In this document: positions 1-5,523 of the stretch, piece by piece
Layout: the number at the start of each line of letters is the position of its first letter
Numbering within the stretch: the first letter of the stretch is position 1
DNA from: CAZOVK01 sp964583165
GTDB lineage: Bacteria; Bacillota; Clostridia; Lachnospirales; WRAX01
Length of the DNA: 12,650 nucleotides
NCBI GenBank assembly: GCA_964583165.1
Contig: CAZOVK010000067.1
Location: 1 to 12,650, forward strand
Direction: 5' to 3'
Notes under the pieces: model-generated
Told to the model about the DNA's origin: nothing
Seen by the model: only the letters and a program-made list of their open reading frames with translations
Databases searched by the model: none
Translations under genes and position numbers: made by a program

Positions 1-909
1 CTCGATTGCGCGTTCCATTTATATAGAAAGAAGTTCTGGAGCCACGTCGCCGTTGCCGCCCTCTATAACTACGGCGGGTCGCTCATTATGATTATACCTA
101 TTGTCATGATTCTGAGTTCCGCGGTTGTGGCGATTGCGGCGATAGAAAGCGGTTTTATTGCGTTCGTTATACTGTTGGCGGGGCTGATTCTTGCGTTTGT
201 GATAATTCAAAGCGCAGTGTGCGCGGGCACGTTTCGCCTTACGCTCATGCAGTTCTTCGGAGAAGACGCGAAGGCAAGCCGTGCCGTTACCGAGGGGTTC
301 AAGCACATACCACGGCTTATCGGCGTTGGTTTTGCGCGCGGTATATTGTACTTGGTTTCATTTTTAACGCTTTTGCCCGCTCTTTGGGCGATGGAGAACG
401 TGGGCGGCGGTCTTAGCTTTATATTATCCAGCTATCTCAACAGGGGCGCATTTACTCAAGTGTCTTTCCTGCCCGTTTTGCTTATCAACGGCGCGTTGTT
501 CGGGATTGTGTTTTCACTGGTGTCAACTTTTACATCCCTCGCCGACTACGTAGCCATGTATGAACGTATTTCTTTCTTTAAGGCGATTAAAAAAAGTATC
601 GCCCTTGTAAGCGGTTACTTTTGGAAGATGTTGGGCATTCAGGTTTTATTTTCTGCCATATCGTTTTTGATTTCATATCTGCTTTCGTCGGGGCTTCAAA
701 TCGTGATGGTCATGGGCGCGGTGTCTGACAGCTTTGGCGCAACAATGATTCTATCATCAGTCCTCAGTTATCTGGTCAGTTTTACAATCGGGTTGTTCTT
801 AGGCCCTGTACAAAAGATTCTCTTGACTGTGGTATACCTAAACCGCAAGCTGGCGCGCGATGGGTTGTTGACCGATTTAATGTTATTCGCTATACATGAG
901 CGGGGTTAA
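1..909 (+). CDS. Multi-pass membrane protein, 5'-truncated by the window edge
   Basis: The frame is open from base 1, and the first in-window ATG at 88 lies inside the first membrane segment, so the true start is upstream of the window. The residues before that ATG are amphipathic and basic (contain YRKKFW) and look like part of the protein. About six hydrophobic segments are visible: two in the first third, then around positions 325-400, 465-545, 625-720 and 735-840. The protein ends in a basic cytoplasmic-like tail. I do not recognise the family with confidence. Its position as the first visible member of a DUF4129/DUF4350/MoxR/DUF58 operon fits the membrane proteins that commonly accompany MoxR clusters. 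It ends one base before the preferred start of the next gene, which implies translational coupling. Its role is probably in assembly of the MoxR-associated membrane complex, but this is inferred from context only. Confidence 0.85.
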   Translation, partial: LDCAFHLYRKKFWSHVAVAALYNYGGSLIMIIPIVMILSSAVVAIAAIESGFIAFVILLAGLILAFVIIQSAVCAGTFRLTLMQFFGEDAKASRAVTEGFKHIPRLIGVGFARGILYLVSFLTLLPALWAMENVGGGLSFILSSYLNRGAFTQVSFLPVLLINGALFGIVFSLVSTFTSLADYVAMYERISFFKAIKKSIALVSGYFWKMLGIQVLFSAISFLISYLLSSGLQIVMVMGAVSDSFGATMILSSVLSYLVSFTIGLFLGPVQKILLTVVYLNRKLARDGLLTDLMLFAIHERG

Positions 910-910
910 T

Positions 911-1567
911 ATGACATATCGTGATTGTGTTGAAAGCGTCCTCGGTAATCCCAAATACAGCGAGTTCTTCAAACTCAAAGACAGATTGGCGGAGGACATC
1001 AAACGCCGATTCTTTGAATGGCTCGAAAACTTATTCCGTAAAATCGACATAGACGTGCGCTTTGCCCCTGATGAAGCGGGGGCGTATCCGAACATTCTGA
1101 CGATAATTGCGATTGTCGCGGGTTTGGTTGTCGTGACTGTCGCGATTATTTGTATTGTGTATTATGTCAAACGCCGCCGCCGTCCCGTAACGAAGGACAT
1201 ATTGGCACAATTGGAGGGCAATGAGATAACCGTTTCTGATTTGGTTGAGGGTAGCGATAAATATGCGCGTGAGGGTGACTTGCGCTCGGCTGTTCGATAT
1301 CGCTTTATCGCTTTGCTTTGGATTATGCACAAGAGCGGTTATATGAGTGTAGCCCCGAGTGCGACAGAGAAACTTATCGTGCGCGATATAAAGAAACAAC
1401 GCCCCGAACGCGCAGAGGTGTTCACAGACATTATCGCGCTCTTACAACTCGCATGGTATGGCAGGCGTGAAGTCACTGACACGCAATACAATGCTTGGCT
1501 CGCTTGCTTTAACGACATGTTCAGGGAGGTGAGCGGTTTTGCGGCGGCGGTCAATCAAAAAAGCTGA
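911..1567 (+). CDS. DUF4129-domain membrane protein of MoxR cluster
   Basis: This is a 218-residue protein. It has an N-terminal charged segment, one transmembrane helix at about residues 61-86, a stop-transfer run of arginines (KRRRR), and a C-terminal cytoplasmic domain at about 115-205. That domain contains the pattern YAREGDLRSAVRYRF, followed by a hydrophobic helix, an STEK-like ATEKL turn and a final AWYG. This is the layout of the DUF4129 family, which occurs almost always next to moxR and DUF58 genes. I prefer the ATG at 911, just after the upstream stop at 907-909, because a purine-rich GAGCGGGG precedes it. An in-frame ATG at 896 would overlap the previous gene and has no visible ribosome binding site. 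The 3' end overlaps the next gene by 29 bp. The biochemical function is unknown. The family assignment is good; the start is moderately certain. Confidence 0.88.
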   Translation: MTYRDCVESVLGNPKYSEFFKLKDRLAEDIKRRFFEWLENLFRKIDIDVRFAPDEAGAYPNILTIIAIVAGLVVVTVAIICIVYYVKRRRRPVTKDILAQLEGNEITVSDLVEGSDKYAREGDLRSAVRYRFIALLWIMHKSGYMSVAPSATEKLIVRDIKKQRPERAEVFTDIIALLQLAWYGRREVTDTQYNAWLACFNDMFREVSGFAAAVNQKS

Positions 1568-2486
1568 GGTCGTTCTCTTCATTGTCCTAGTTATAGTTAT
1601 TGCGGTAGCGGCAGTTTATTCGTCTTATGACGCGGGTAGGGGTCAACCGCCCTATACGGTGTTCTGTACGGGCGAAGAGGGCGTTTCTGTTTTGTATGAG
1701 AGCATGAAACTATATTATAATAAGAAACAATCCGACGTAAAAATCGCGTATGCGCCCACTGAAGATTTCAGTATGCGTGACGTAATGATAGTCATTGCAC
1801 CAGATAGCTTCTATTTTGAGGATTTGAGAGGTTGGGTAGAAGCGGGCGGGCGGTTAATCTATGCGCCTCTAGGTGAACAAAAAGCGCCGTACTTAAGGAC
1901 ATATGGGTTGGGTGATGTGTTCACGATACCTGCTGAGATGTTGATAAACTCGACGTTTATGGAGGACGGCGATTACTCGGGCGGTGAAATGCTTATCAAC
2001 CTAATAGACGCTTGGGGTTATGATAATATATACTTCAACGAGTATTATCACGGCTTTGTTGCCGAAAAAGGCGGCATGTGGCAGGATTTGCCCGTTGGGT
2101 TTAAGGTCTTCGTCATCCAACTATTCATCGCCGCCGCCGCGTTGATTCTTTATCTGGGCAAGCGCTTCGGCAAGCCGCGCCCCTATTATGAAGAAGAGGA
2201 GCGCACGGAAAATGAGTACATTCTCGCTCTCGCGAACCTGTTTCACCACGCCAAACGATGGCAATGGGCGGCCGATTTGCATTATAACAGCGTGATTGCG
2301 TCGGCGGCGCGAAATTTCGGGGTTACAGCGGGGTACGCGAAAACCCACATACGAGAGATGTTCGTTGAACGCGGGCTTGACACAACTTTACTGGACGAAA
2401 CAATGAAGTATATGAATGAGCCGAAGGGTCGCAATATCAAACGCATAGCCGAAAACTGCGAAAAACTAAAACGTGCACTCTATTAA
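1539..2486 (+). CDS. DUF4350-domain membrane protein of MoxR cluster
   Basis: This 315-residue protein starts at TTG 1539, preceded by a strong AGGGAGGTGA ribosome binding site inside the previous gene. It has an N-terminal membrane helix at about residues 11-27. An extracytoplasmic alpha/beta region at about 35-185 includes DVMIVIAPDS and GGRLIYAPLG, resembling a glutamine-amidotransferase or Rossmann-like DUF4350 fold. A second helix lies at about 188-206. The cytoplasmic tail has the typical acidic stretch (YYEEEERTENEY) followed by LANLFHHAKRW, which is characteristic of DUF4350 proteins beside MoxR ATPases. I see no catalytic triad I could defend. Its position between the DUF4129 and moxR genes supports a role as a membrane partner of the MoxR/DUF58 pair. 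The 29-bp overlap with the upstream gene indicates coupled translation. Confidence 0.87.
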   Translation: MRRRSIKKAEVVLFIVLVIVIAVAAVYSSYDAGRGQPPYTVFCTGEEGVSVLYESMKLYYNKKQSDVKIAYAPTEDFSMRDVMIVIAPDSFYFEDLRGWVEAGGRLIYAPLGEQKAPYLRTYGLGDVFTIPAEMLINSTFMEDGDYSGGEMLINLIDAWGYDNIYFNEYYHGFVAEKGGMWQDLPVGFKVFVIQLFIAAAALILYLGKRFGKPRPYYEEEERTENEYILALANLFHHAKRWQWAADLHYNSVIASAARNFGVTAGYAKTHIREMFVERGLDTTLLDETMKYMNEPKGRNIKRIAENCEKLKRALY

Positions 2487-2490
2487 AACT

Positions 2491-2506
2491 ACCGCCTTTA
2501 GGCGGT
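2491..2506 (+). other. Hairpin in the moxR leader (ACCGCC-TTTA-GGCGGT)
   Basis: A perfect 6-bp stem with a TTTA loop lies between the DUF4350 stop codon (2484-2486) and the moxR ribosome binding site (GGAGG, 2516-2520). No T-run follows, so it is not an intrinsic terminator. It could stabilise the mRNA, mark a processing site or be an RNA target. Its sequence matches the complement of the central hairpin of the two antitoxin RNAs downstream over 16 positions, with one difference. Confidence 0.6.
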
Positions 2507-2524
2507 TGCGTTTCGGAGGTTATC

Positions 2525-3484
2525 ATGATAGAAAAGGGTTTCACAAAATACGTAGCGGACAAACTTCGTGCCGAAATCGGCAAGGCTGTCATCAATCAAG
2601 AGCAGTTAACGGACATGGCGTTATCCGCTCTGCTCACAGGCGGGCATGTGTTACTCGAAGGTGTGCCGGGTTTGGCAAAAACCCTCTGGGCGCGTGCGCT
2701 GTCACAGGCACTCGATGTGCCGTTTAAGCGCGTCCAATTTACATCTGATTTAATGCCGTCGGATATTTGCGGAACGCGTATACTGAATCTGGAGAAGAAC
2801 GCGTTTGAGGTCAAGAAAGGCCCGCTGTTTACGAGCCTGTTTCTGGCAGACGAAATCAACAGAACGCCTCCTAAAACCCAGTCGGCGCTACTCGAAGTCA
2901 TGGAAGAACGCGCGATAACGATTGACGGCGAAACATACGTCCTCGACGAGCCGTTTATGGTTGTCGCGACACAAAACCCGCTCGAATACGAGGGAACCTA
3001 CCCGCTACCCGAGGCGCTCACAGACAGATTTTTGATGAAATTAAATGTAACATACCCGGGCTTGCAGGCGGAAAAACAGGTGCTCGCTATGTATCACGCC
3101 GGTTTTGAGAGTAAAAAACTGTCAACGGCGCATATAGGTCGTGTTTCCAATGCCGACGAAGTCCGCGCTTGTCGCGAAGAAATAGCGCGGGTCATTGTTG
3201 ACGACGGAATCATGAACTACATTTTGAGTATCGTGGAAACGACGCGTAGGCTCAATGTCGTAGCCACAGGCGCAAGCCCGCGTGGGTCGATAAATTTGTT
3301 GTTGTGCGCCAAAACCTATGCGGCTATCGCTGGGCGTGACTATTGTGTGCCTGATGATGTGCGCGAGCTTGCTCCGGCCGTGCTTAGACACAGAATCATG
3401 TTAAAGCCCGAAGCCGAGATTGACGGGCTTACAACAGACAGGGTTATAAGCGATATTCTGGGCATGGTCAAAGCCCCACGGTAA
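2525..3484 (+). CDS. MoxR-family AAA+ ATPase
   Basis: This 319-residue protein has all the hallmarks of a MoxR ATPase. The Walker A is GVPGLAKT (residues 46-53), Walker B is LFLADE (105-110) followed by INR, sensor 1 is ATQNP (148-152), an arginine-finger region is LTDRF (165-169), and the sensor 2 motif is GASPRGS (249-255), followed by the helical lid. The length matches the family. MoxR ATPases act as chaperones that assemble or activate a vWA-containing partner, and the DUF58 gene 9 bp downstream is the expected partner. The ATG at 2525 follows GGAGG with good spacing. The 38-bp gap from the previous gene is the largest in the operon and holds a hairpin. The substrate complex is unknown here. 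The family call is very secure. Confidence 0.96.
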   Translation: MIEKGFTKYVADKLRAEIGKAVINQEQLTDMALSALLTGGHVLLEGVPGLAKTLWARALSQALDVPFKRVQFTSDLMPSDICGTRILNLEKNAFEVKKGPLFTSLFLADEINRTPPKTQSALLEVMEERAITIDGETYVLDEPFMVVATQNPLEYEGTYPLPEALTDRFLMKLNVTYPGLQAEKQVLAMYHAGFESKKLSTAHIGRVSNADEVRACREEIARVIVDDGIMNYILSIVETTRRLNVVATGASPRGSINLLLCAKTYAAIAGRDYCVPDDVRELAPAVLRHRIMLKPEAEIDGLTTDRVISDILGMVKAPR

Positions 3485-3493
3485 AATCAGAAA

Positions 3494-4837
3494 ATGAGCT
3501 GGCTTGACCGGTCGTTTTTGGCAGGTGTTTATATGGGTTTGGGTAAGAATTTCATTTTAACCGAGTGTATCGGCGTCGCTCTTCTCTTGGTTTTGGGCGT
3601 TCTGCTTGGCGGCGCTTCTGTTTGGGTGTTCATTGTGTATCAGGCGGCTGTGTTGGCGTTATTCATAGCTGATGTTATCGTTTCGCCCCGAGCGCGACAC
3701 TTTACTGTAACGCGCCTCCACGAGCAAAAACTGTATTTCAAAACGGACAACGATATTGTAATCAGCGTACAGAATCGGTTCAGCCAGCCCATGCGCATAA
3801 CTGTCAAAGACAGCCCCATTCCGCAGTTTGAGCCGAAAAAGCTCACCGATACACAAACGGTAGGCGCGAACGAAACGGCCGATTTCACGCTTTCTGTTTT
3901 GCCACTCAAACGGGGCGCGTTCGTTTCTGAACTCGTGTTCTTGCGGTTTACGGGCGTTTTGGGGTTTTGTCGGCGTGACATTAAGGTGAAAGCAAAATCG
4001 GACTTACTGGTATACCCTAATCTGCGTGATTTGAGCAAATATAGACTGATTATACAAAAAGACAGACTGTTGAACTTCCAGAATCGCGTTGTGCGTATGA
4101 AAGCGGCGGGGCAGGAGTTTGAAAGTCTGCGCGAATATGTGCCGGGTGACGATACGCGCCATATCAACTGGAACGCGACGGCGCGATATCACGATGTTAT
4201 CGTGAACAACTACCAACCAGAGCGGAACCAGCCCGTCATGGTGCTTGTTGACGCAGGGCGCGGCATGACATACTCTGTGCGCGGCTTCTCAAAACTCGAT
4301 TACGCAATCAACGCCGCTCTGATTCTGGCCGATATAGTGAATCAAAGCGGCGACTTATCGGGGCTTCTGGTATACAACGAATCCGTGCGCTCTACAATCA
4401 GCCCCGGTAAGGGGGCAAGCCACAGAAACAACCTTATGGAGGCCCTATACAGAACCCACGGCAGTAACGCGACATCAGACTACGAGGCCGCGTTTTTAGA
4501 GCTAAACCGCGTTCAAAAGCGGCGAAGTCTGGTCTTCATCTTCACAGACTTCGAGAGCATGGAGGAAGCCGAAGACTTATTGCGCCAACTTCCGCTGATT
4601 TCGCGTCGCCATCTCCCCATTATCATCTTCACCAAAACTGAAAACGCTCAGAAAATTATAGACTCACCCGACAGAACAACAGGCGCCGCGTTTGCCAAAG
4701 CCGCCGCGCTCAACTATCTGTCAGAACGCGCGGAGCTAATCCGCCGCCTGGGCAGAAGCGGTGTGAAATGCGTCGAAACAGAAGCGGAGCAATTCGCCAT
4801 CACGGCTGTTAATAAATATCTGCAATACAAGATGTAA
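3494..4837 (+). CDS. DUF58 / vWA-like protein, partner of MoxR
   Basis: This 447-residue protein has two N-terminal membrane helices (about residues 20-62), then a beta-rich region at 70-175. The diagnostic DUF58 block follows: FESLREYVPGDD and HINWNATAR at about 209-231. A vWA-like fold then has a MIDAS-type loop, LVDAGRGM (251-258), and a later FIFTDFES strand (348-355). DUF58 proteins are the usual genetic partners of MoxR ATPases and are thought to be their clients. The ATG at 3494 is 9 bp after the moxR stop but has no clear ribosome binding site. An in-frame ATG at 3533 (residue 14) is preceded by GGCAGGTG and could be the real start. The stop is followed after 16 bp by the -35 box of the first antitoxin RNA, with no intrinsic terminator between them. 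Confidence 0.94.
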   Translation: MSWLDRSFLAGVYMGLGKNFILTECIGVALLLVLGVLLGGASVWVFIVYQAAVLALFIADVIVSPRARHFTVTRLHEQKLYFKTDNDIVISVQNRFSQPMRITVKDSPIPQFEPKKLTDTQTVGANETADFTLSVLPLKRGAFVSELVFLRFTGVLGFCRRDIKVKAKSDLLVYPNLRDLSKYRLIIQKDRLLNFQNRVVRMKAAGQEFESLREYVPGDDTRHINWNATARYHDVIVNNYQPERNQPVMVLVDAGRGMTYSVRGFSKLDYAINAALILADIVNQSGDLSGLLVYNESVRSTISPGKGASHRNNLMEALYRTHGSNATSDYEAAFLELNRVQKRRSLVFIFTDFESMEEAEDLLRQLPLISRRHLPIIIFTKTENAQKIIDSPDRTTGAAFAKAAALNYLSERAELIRRLGRSGVKCVETEAEQFAITAVNKYLQYKM

Positions 4838-4853
4838 GAATAACAAGTTATGA

Positions 4854-4882
4854 TTGACAAAATGATTAAACAGTGATAGGAT
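4854..4882 (+). promoter_or_regulatory. Antitoxin RNA 1 promoter
   Basis: TTGACA (4854-4859) and TAGGAT (4877-4882) are separated by 17 bp, a near-consensus sigma-A promoter. It starts 16 bp after the DUF58 stop codon. Predicted transcription begins at about 4889. The perfect -35 box suggests strong constitutive transcription, as expected for a labile type I antitoxin. Confidence 0.82.
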
Positions 4883-4912
4883 AAAAAAAGAGAGAGTGCT
4901 GGTTACACTCTC
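4883..4912 (-). terminator. Intrinsic terminator of toxin 1 mRNA
   Basis: Read on the minus strand, a 7-bp stem GAGAGTG/CACTCTC with a 7-nt loop is followed by TC and seven T residues. This is a good rho-independent terminator for the toxin transcript. It overlaps the start of the antitoxin RNA, so the toxin mRNA would contain the complement of the whole antitoxin. The same stem would form the 5' hairpin of the antitoxin. Confidence 0.78.
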
Positions 4913-5000
4913 CCGCACAACCGCTTAAAGGCGGTTAGGTCAGCAATTACGGATGTCTAGATAATCGCCGCCTAATGCTATTTCGGGCGGCGATTGTTAT
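4889..5000 (+). ncRNA. Predicted antisense RNA antitoxin 1 (RatA/SR4-like)
   Basis: This is an RNA of about 110 nt predicted from its own promoter to the 10-bp GC-rich hairpin at 4963-4995. It has three hairpins: GAGAGTG/CACTCTC at the 5' end, AACCGC/GCGGTT at 4919-4936, and the terminal hairpin. It has no coding potential of note. It is transcribed opposite to the 3' part of the toxin gene and the full toxin 3' UTR, the geometry known for TxpA/RatA and BsrG/SR4 in Bacillus. It is therefore predicted to pair with the toxin mRNA and promote its decay or block its translation. Both ends are inferred from promoter and hairpin positions, and the 3' U-tract is poor (TTGTTATGT), so the end could be further downstream. 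Confidence 0.7.
4963..4995. terminator. Antitoxin 1 terminal hairpin, overlapping toxin 1 stop codon
   Basis: A perfect 10-bp stem AATCGCCGCC/GGCGGCGATT encloses a 13-nt loop that contains the toxin's TAG (CTA at 4978-4980). On the plus strand the hairpin is followed by GTTATGT, only a moderately U-rich tail. It is the best candidate for the end of the antitoxin RNA and also for the DUF58 operon transcript. Confidence 0.6.
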
Positions 5001-5067
5001 GTACTAAAATCAAGACGATAAGTGTAGCGAAAGCTACAGCGAACATCAATGACTCATATACACTCAT
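4978..5067 (-). CDS. Small hydrophobic type I toxin, copy 1 (TxpA/Hol-Tox-like)
   Basis: This is a 29-codon gene below usual length cut-offs. The peptide begins MSVYESLMFAVAFATLIVLI and ends HNNRRPK: a short polar N terminus, one transmembrane helix (about residues 7-22) and a basic tail. The opening M-S-x-Y-E-x-L-M with an F-A-T/N-L-I pattern is what I recall of TxpA and the 'putative holin-like toxin' family of Firmicutes. A GGAGG ribosome binding site (complement of 5074-5078) lies 6 nt before the ATG. The gene has its own extended -10 promoter and a terminator, and a convergent antisense RNA covers its 3' region. Overproduced peptides of this family damage the membrane. The peptide is identical to copy 2. 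The family call comes from pattern memory, not a search. Confidence 0.85.
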   Translation of the reverse strand: MSVYESLMFAVAFATLIVLILVHNNRRPK

Positions 5068-5073
5068 GGGCGA

Positions 5074-5091
5074 CCTCCCTTCAAACGAAAG
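5074..5091 (-). promoter_or_regulatory. Toxin 1 ribosome binding site with overlapping hairpin
   Basis: On the toxin mRNA, CUUUC-GUUU-GAAGG can form a 5-bp hairpin (one G-U pair) whose 3' arm runs into the GGAGG ribosome binding site 6 nt from the start codon. Partial sequestration of the ribosome binding site is common in type I toxin mRNAs. The stem is short, so the effect is uncertain. Confidence 0.45.
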
Positions 5092-5129
5092 TCAGCCAAC
5101 CCTACCAACCTAAAAGCATGTGCAAGCAA

Positions 5130-5157
5130 ATTATAACATAAATCGACATATAGTCAA
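5130..5157 (-). promoter_or_regulatory. Toxin 1 promoter
   Basis: On the minus strand, TTGACT (complement of 5152-5157) and TATAAT (complement of 5130-5135) are spaced by 16 bp, with an extended -10 TGT immediately before TATAAT. Transcription should start near 5123, giving a 5' UTR of about 56 nt. The same boxes recur 335 bp away. Confidence 0.85.
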
Positions 5158-5188
5158 TGATGTTGTTTCCAAATGCGAAAAAATATTA

Positions 5189-5217
5189 TTGACAAAATGC
5201 TTTAACAGTGATAGGAT
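5189..5217 (+). promoter_or_regulatory. Antitoxin RNA 2 promoter
   Basis: TTGACA (5189-5194) and TAGGAT (5212-5217) have a 17-bp spacer, the same boxes as copy 1. The spacer differs at two positions (GCTT versus GATT region). Predicted start is near 5224. Confidence 0.82.
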
Positions 5218-5247
5218 AAAAAAAGAGAGAGTGCTGGATACACTCTC
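5218..5247 (-). terminator. Intrinsic terminator of toxin 2 mRNA
   Basis: This is the same 7-bp stem GAGAGTG/CACTCTC (5227-5233 with 5241-5247) followed on the minus strand by TC and seven T residues. The loop differs from copy 1 by one base (GGATA versus GGTTA on the plus strand). Confidence 0.78.
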
Positions 5248-5335
5248 CCGCACAACCGCTTAAAGGCGGTTAGGTCAGCAATTAAAGACGTGTAGATAAT
5301 CGCCGCCTAATGCTATTTTGGGCGGCGATTGTTAT
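5224..5335 (+). ncRNA. Predicted antisense RNA antitoxin 2
   Basis: This is a second antitoxin RNA of about 110 nt with the same three-hairpin layout as copy 1. All three stems are unchanged. Substitutions fall in the first hairpin loop and in the single-stranded linker at about 5285-5294 (four changes). It overlaps the whole 3' part of toxin 2 mRNA in antisense. As with copy 1, the ends are inferred from the promoter and the GC-rich terminal hairpin. Confidence 0.7.
5298..5330. terminator. Antitoxin 2 terminal hairpin, overlapping toxin 2 stop codon
   Basis: This is the same 10-bp AATCGCCGCC/GGCGGCGATT stem as in unit 1, with the toxin TAG (CTA at 5313-5315) in the loop. It is followed on the plus strand by GTTATGT. 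One loop base differs from copy 1 and is the synonymous change in the toxin proline codon. Confidence 0.6.
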
Positions 5336-5402
5336 GTACTAAAATCAAGACGATAAGTGTAGCGAAAGCTACAGCGAACATCAATGACTCATATACACTC
5401 AT
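5313..5402 (-). CDS. Small hydrophobic type I toxin, copy 2 (TxpA/Hol-Tox-like)
   Basis: This 29-codon gene encodes exactly the same peptide as copy 1. The only nucleotide difference within it is the proline codon near the end (CCA instead of CCG). It has one predicted membrane helix and a basic tail (NNRRPK). The ribosome binding site is stronger than in copy 1: AAAGGAGGTC on the mRNA, 6 nt from the ATG. Conservation of the peptide while the flanking UTRs drift implies either a very recent duplication or selection on the peptide. It has its own promoter, terminator and overlapping antisense RNA. Family assignment is as for copy 1. Confidence 0.85.
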   Translation of the reverse strand: MSVYESLMFAVAFATLIVLILVHNNRRPK

Positions 5403-5408
5403 GGGCGA

Positions 5409-5426
5409 CCTCCTTTCAAACGAAAG
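5409..5426 (-). promoter_or_regulatory. Toxin 2 ribosome binding site with overlapping hairpin
   Basis: On the mRNA, CUUUC-GUUU-GAAAG forms a fully Watson-Crick 5-bp hairpin. Its 3' arm overlaps the start of the AAAGGAGG ribosome binding site. The single base change from copy 1 improves both the ribosome binding site and the stem. Confidence 0.45.
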
Positions 5427-5464
5427 TCAGCCAACCCTACCAACCTAAAAGCATGTGCAGATAT

Positions 5465-5492
5465 ATTATAACAGAAATCGACACGCAGTCAA
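5465..5492 (-). promoter_or_regulatory. Toxin 2 promoter
   Basis: TTGACT (complement of 5487-5492) and TATAAT (complement of 5465-5470) have 16-bp spacing and an extended -10 TGT, as in copy 1. The sequence just downstream of the -10 differs from copy 1. Confidence 0.85.
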
Positions 5493-5523
5493 TAATATGG
5501 TTCCTAAATACGTAAAATGTTCT

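Larger units (their letters stand above)
4853..5187. repeat. Tandem 335-bp unit 1 (type I toxin-antitoxin cassette)
   Basis: This is the first of two direct repeats with a period of exactly 335 bp, measured at six landmarks (both promoters, terminator stems, toxin start and stop). It contains an antitoxin RNA promoter and gene on the plus strand and a small membrane-peptide gene with its promoter on the minus strand. No transposase or inverted terminal repeats are present, so it appears to be a local duplication rather than an insertion sequence. Confidence 0.93.
5188..5522. repeat. Tandem 335-bp unit 2 (type I toxin-antitoxin cassette)
   Basis: This is the second direct repeat, carrying the same elements in the same order as unit 1. 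Differences are few. They lie in the antitoxin promoter spacer, the first hairpin loop, a linker before the terminal hairpin, one synonymous toxin codon, one base next to the toxin ribosome binding site, and the sequence around the toxin -10 and upstream of its -35. The final 25 bp diverge most from unit 1. Confidence 0.93.

Noticed and set aside
896..910. ATG at 896 as start of the DUF4129 gene
   Set aside because: It has no ribosome binding site and would overlap the upstream gene by 14 bp. The ATG at 911 directly follows the stop with a purine-rich stretch. The evidence is not decisive.
3640..4167. 175-codon open frame on the minus strand
   Set aside because: It is antisense to the DUF58 gene, with no ribosome binding site and low-complexity Ser/Arg-rich content.
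4963..4995. Main terminator of the toxin mRNA
   Set aside because: On the minus strand the hairpin is followed by ATCTAGAC, not a U-run, and it encloses the stop codon. The hairpin with seven U at 4883-4912 is a far better toxin terminator.
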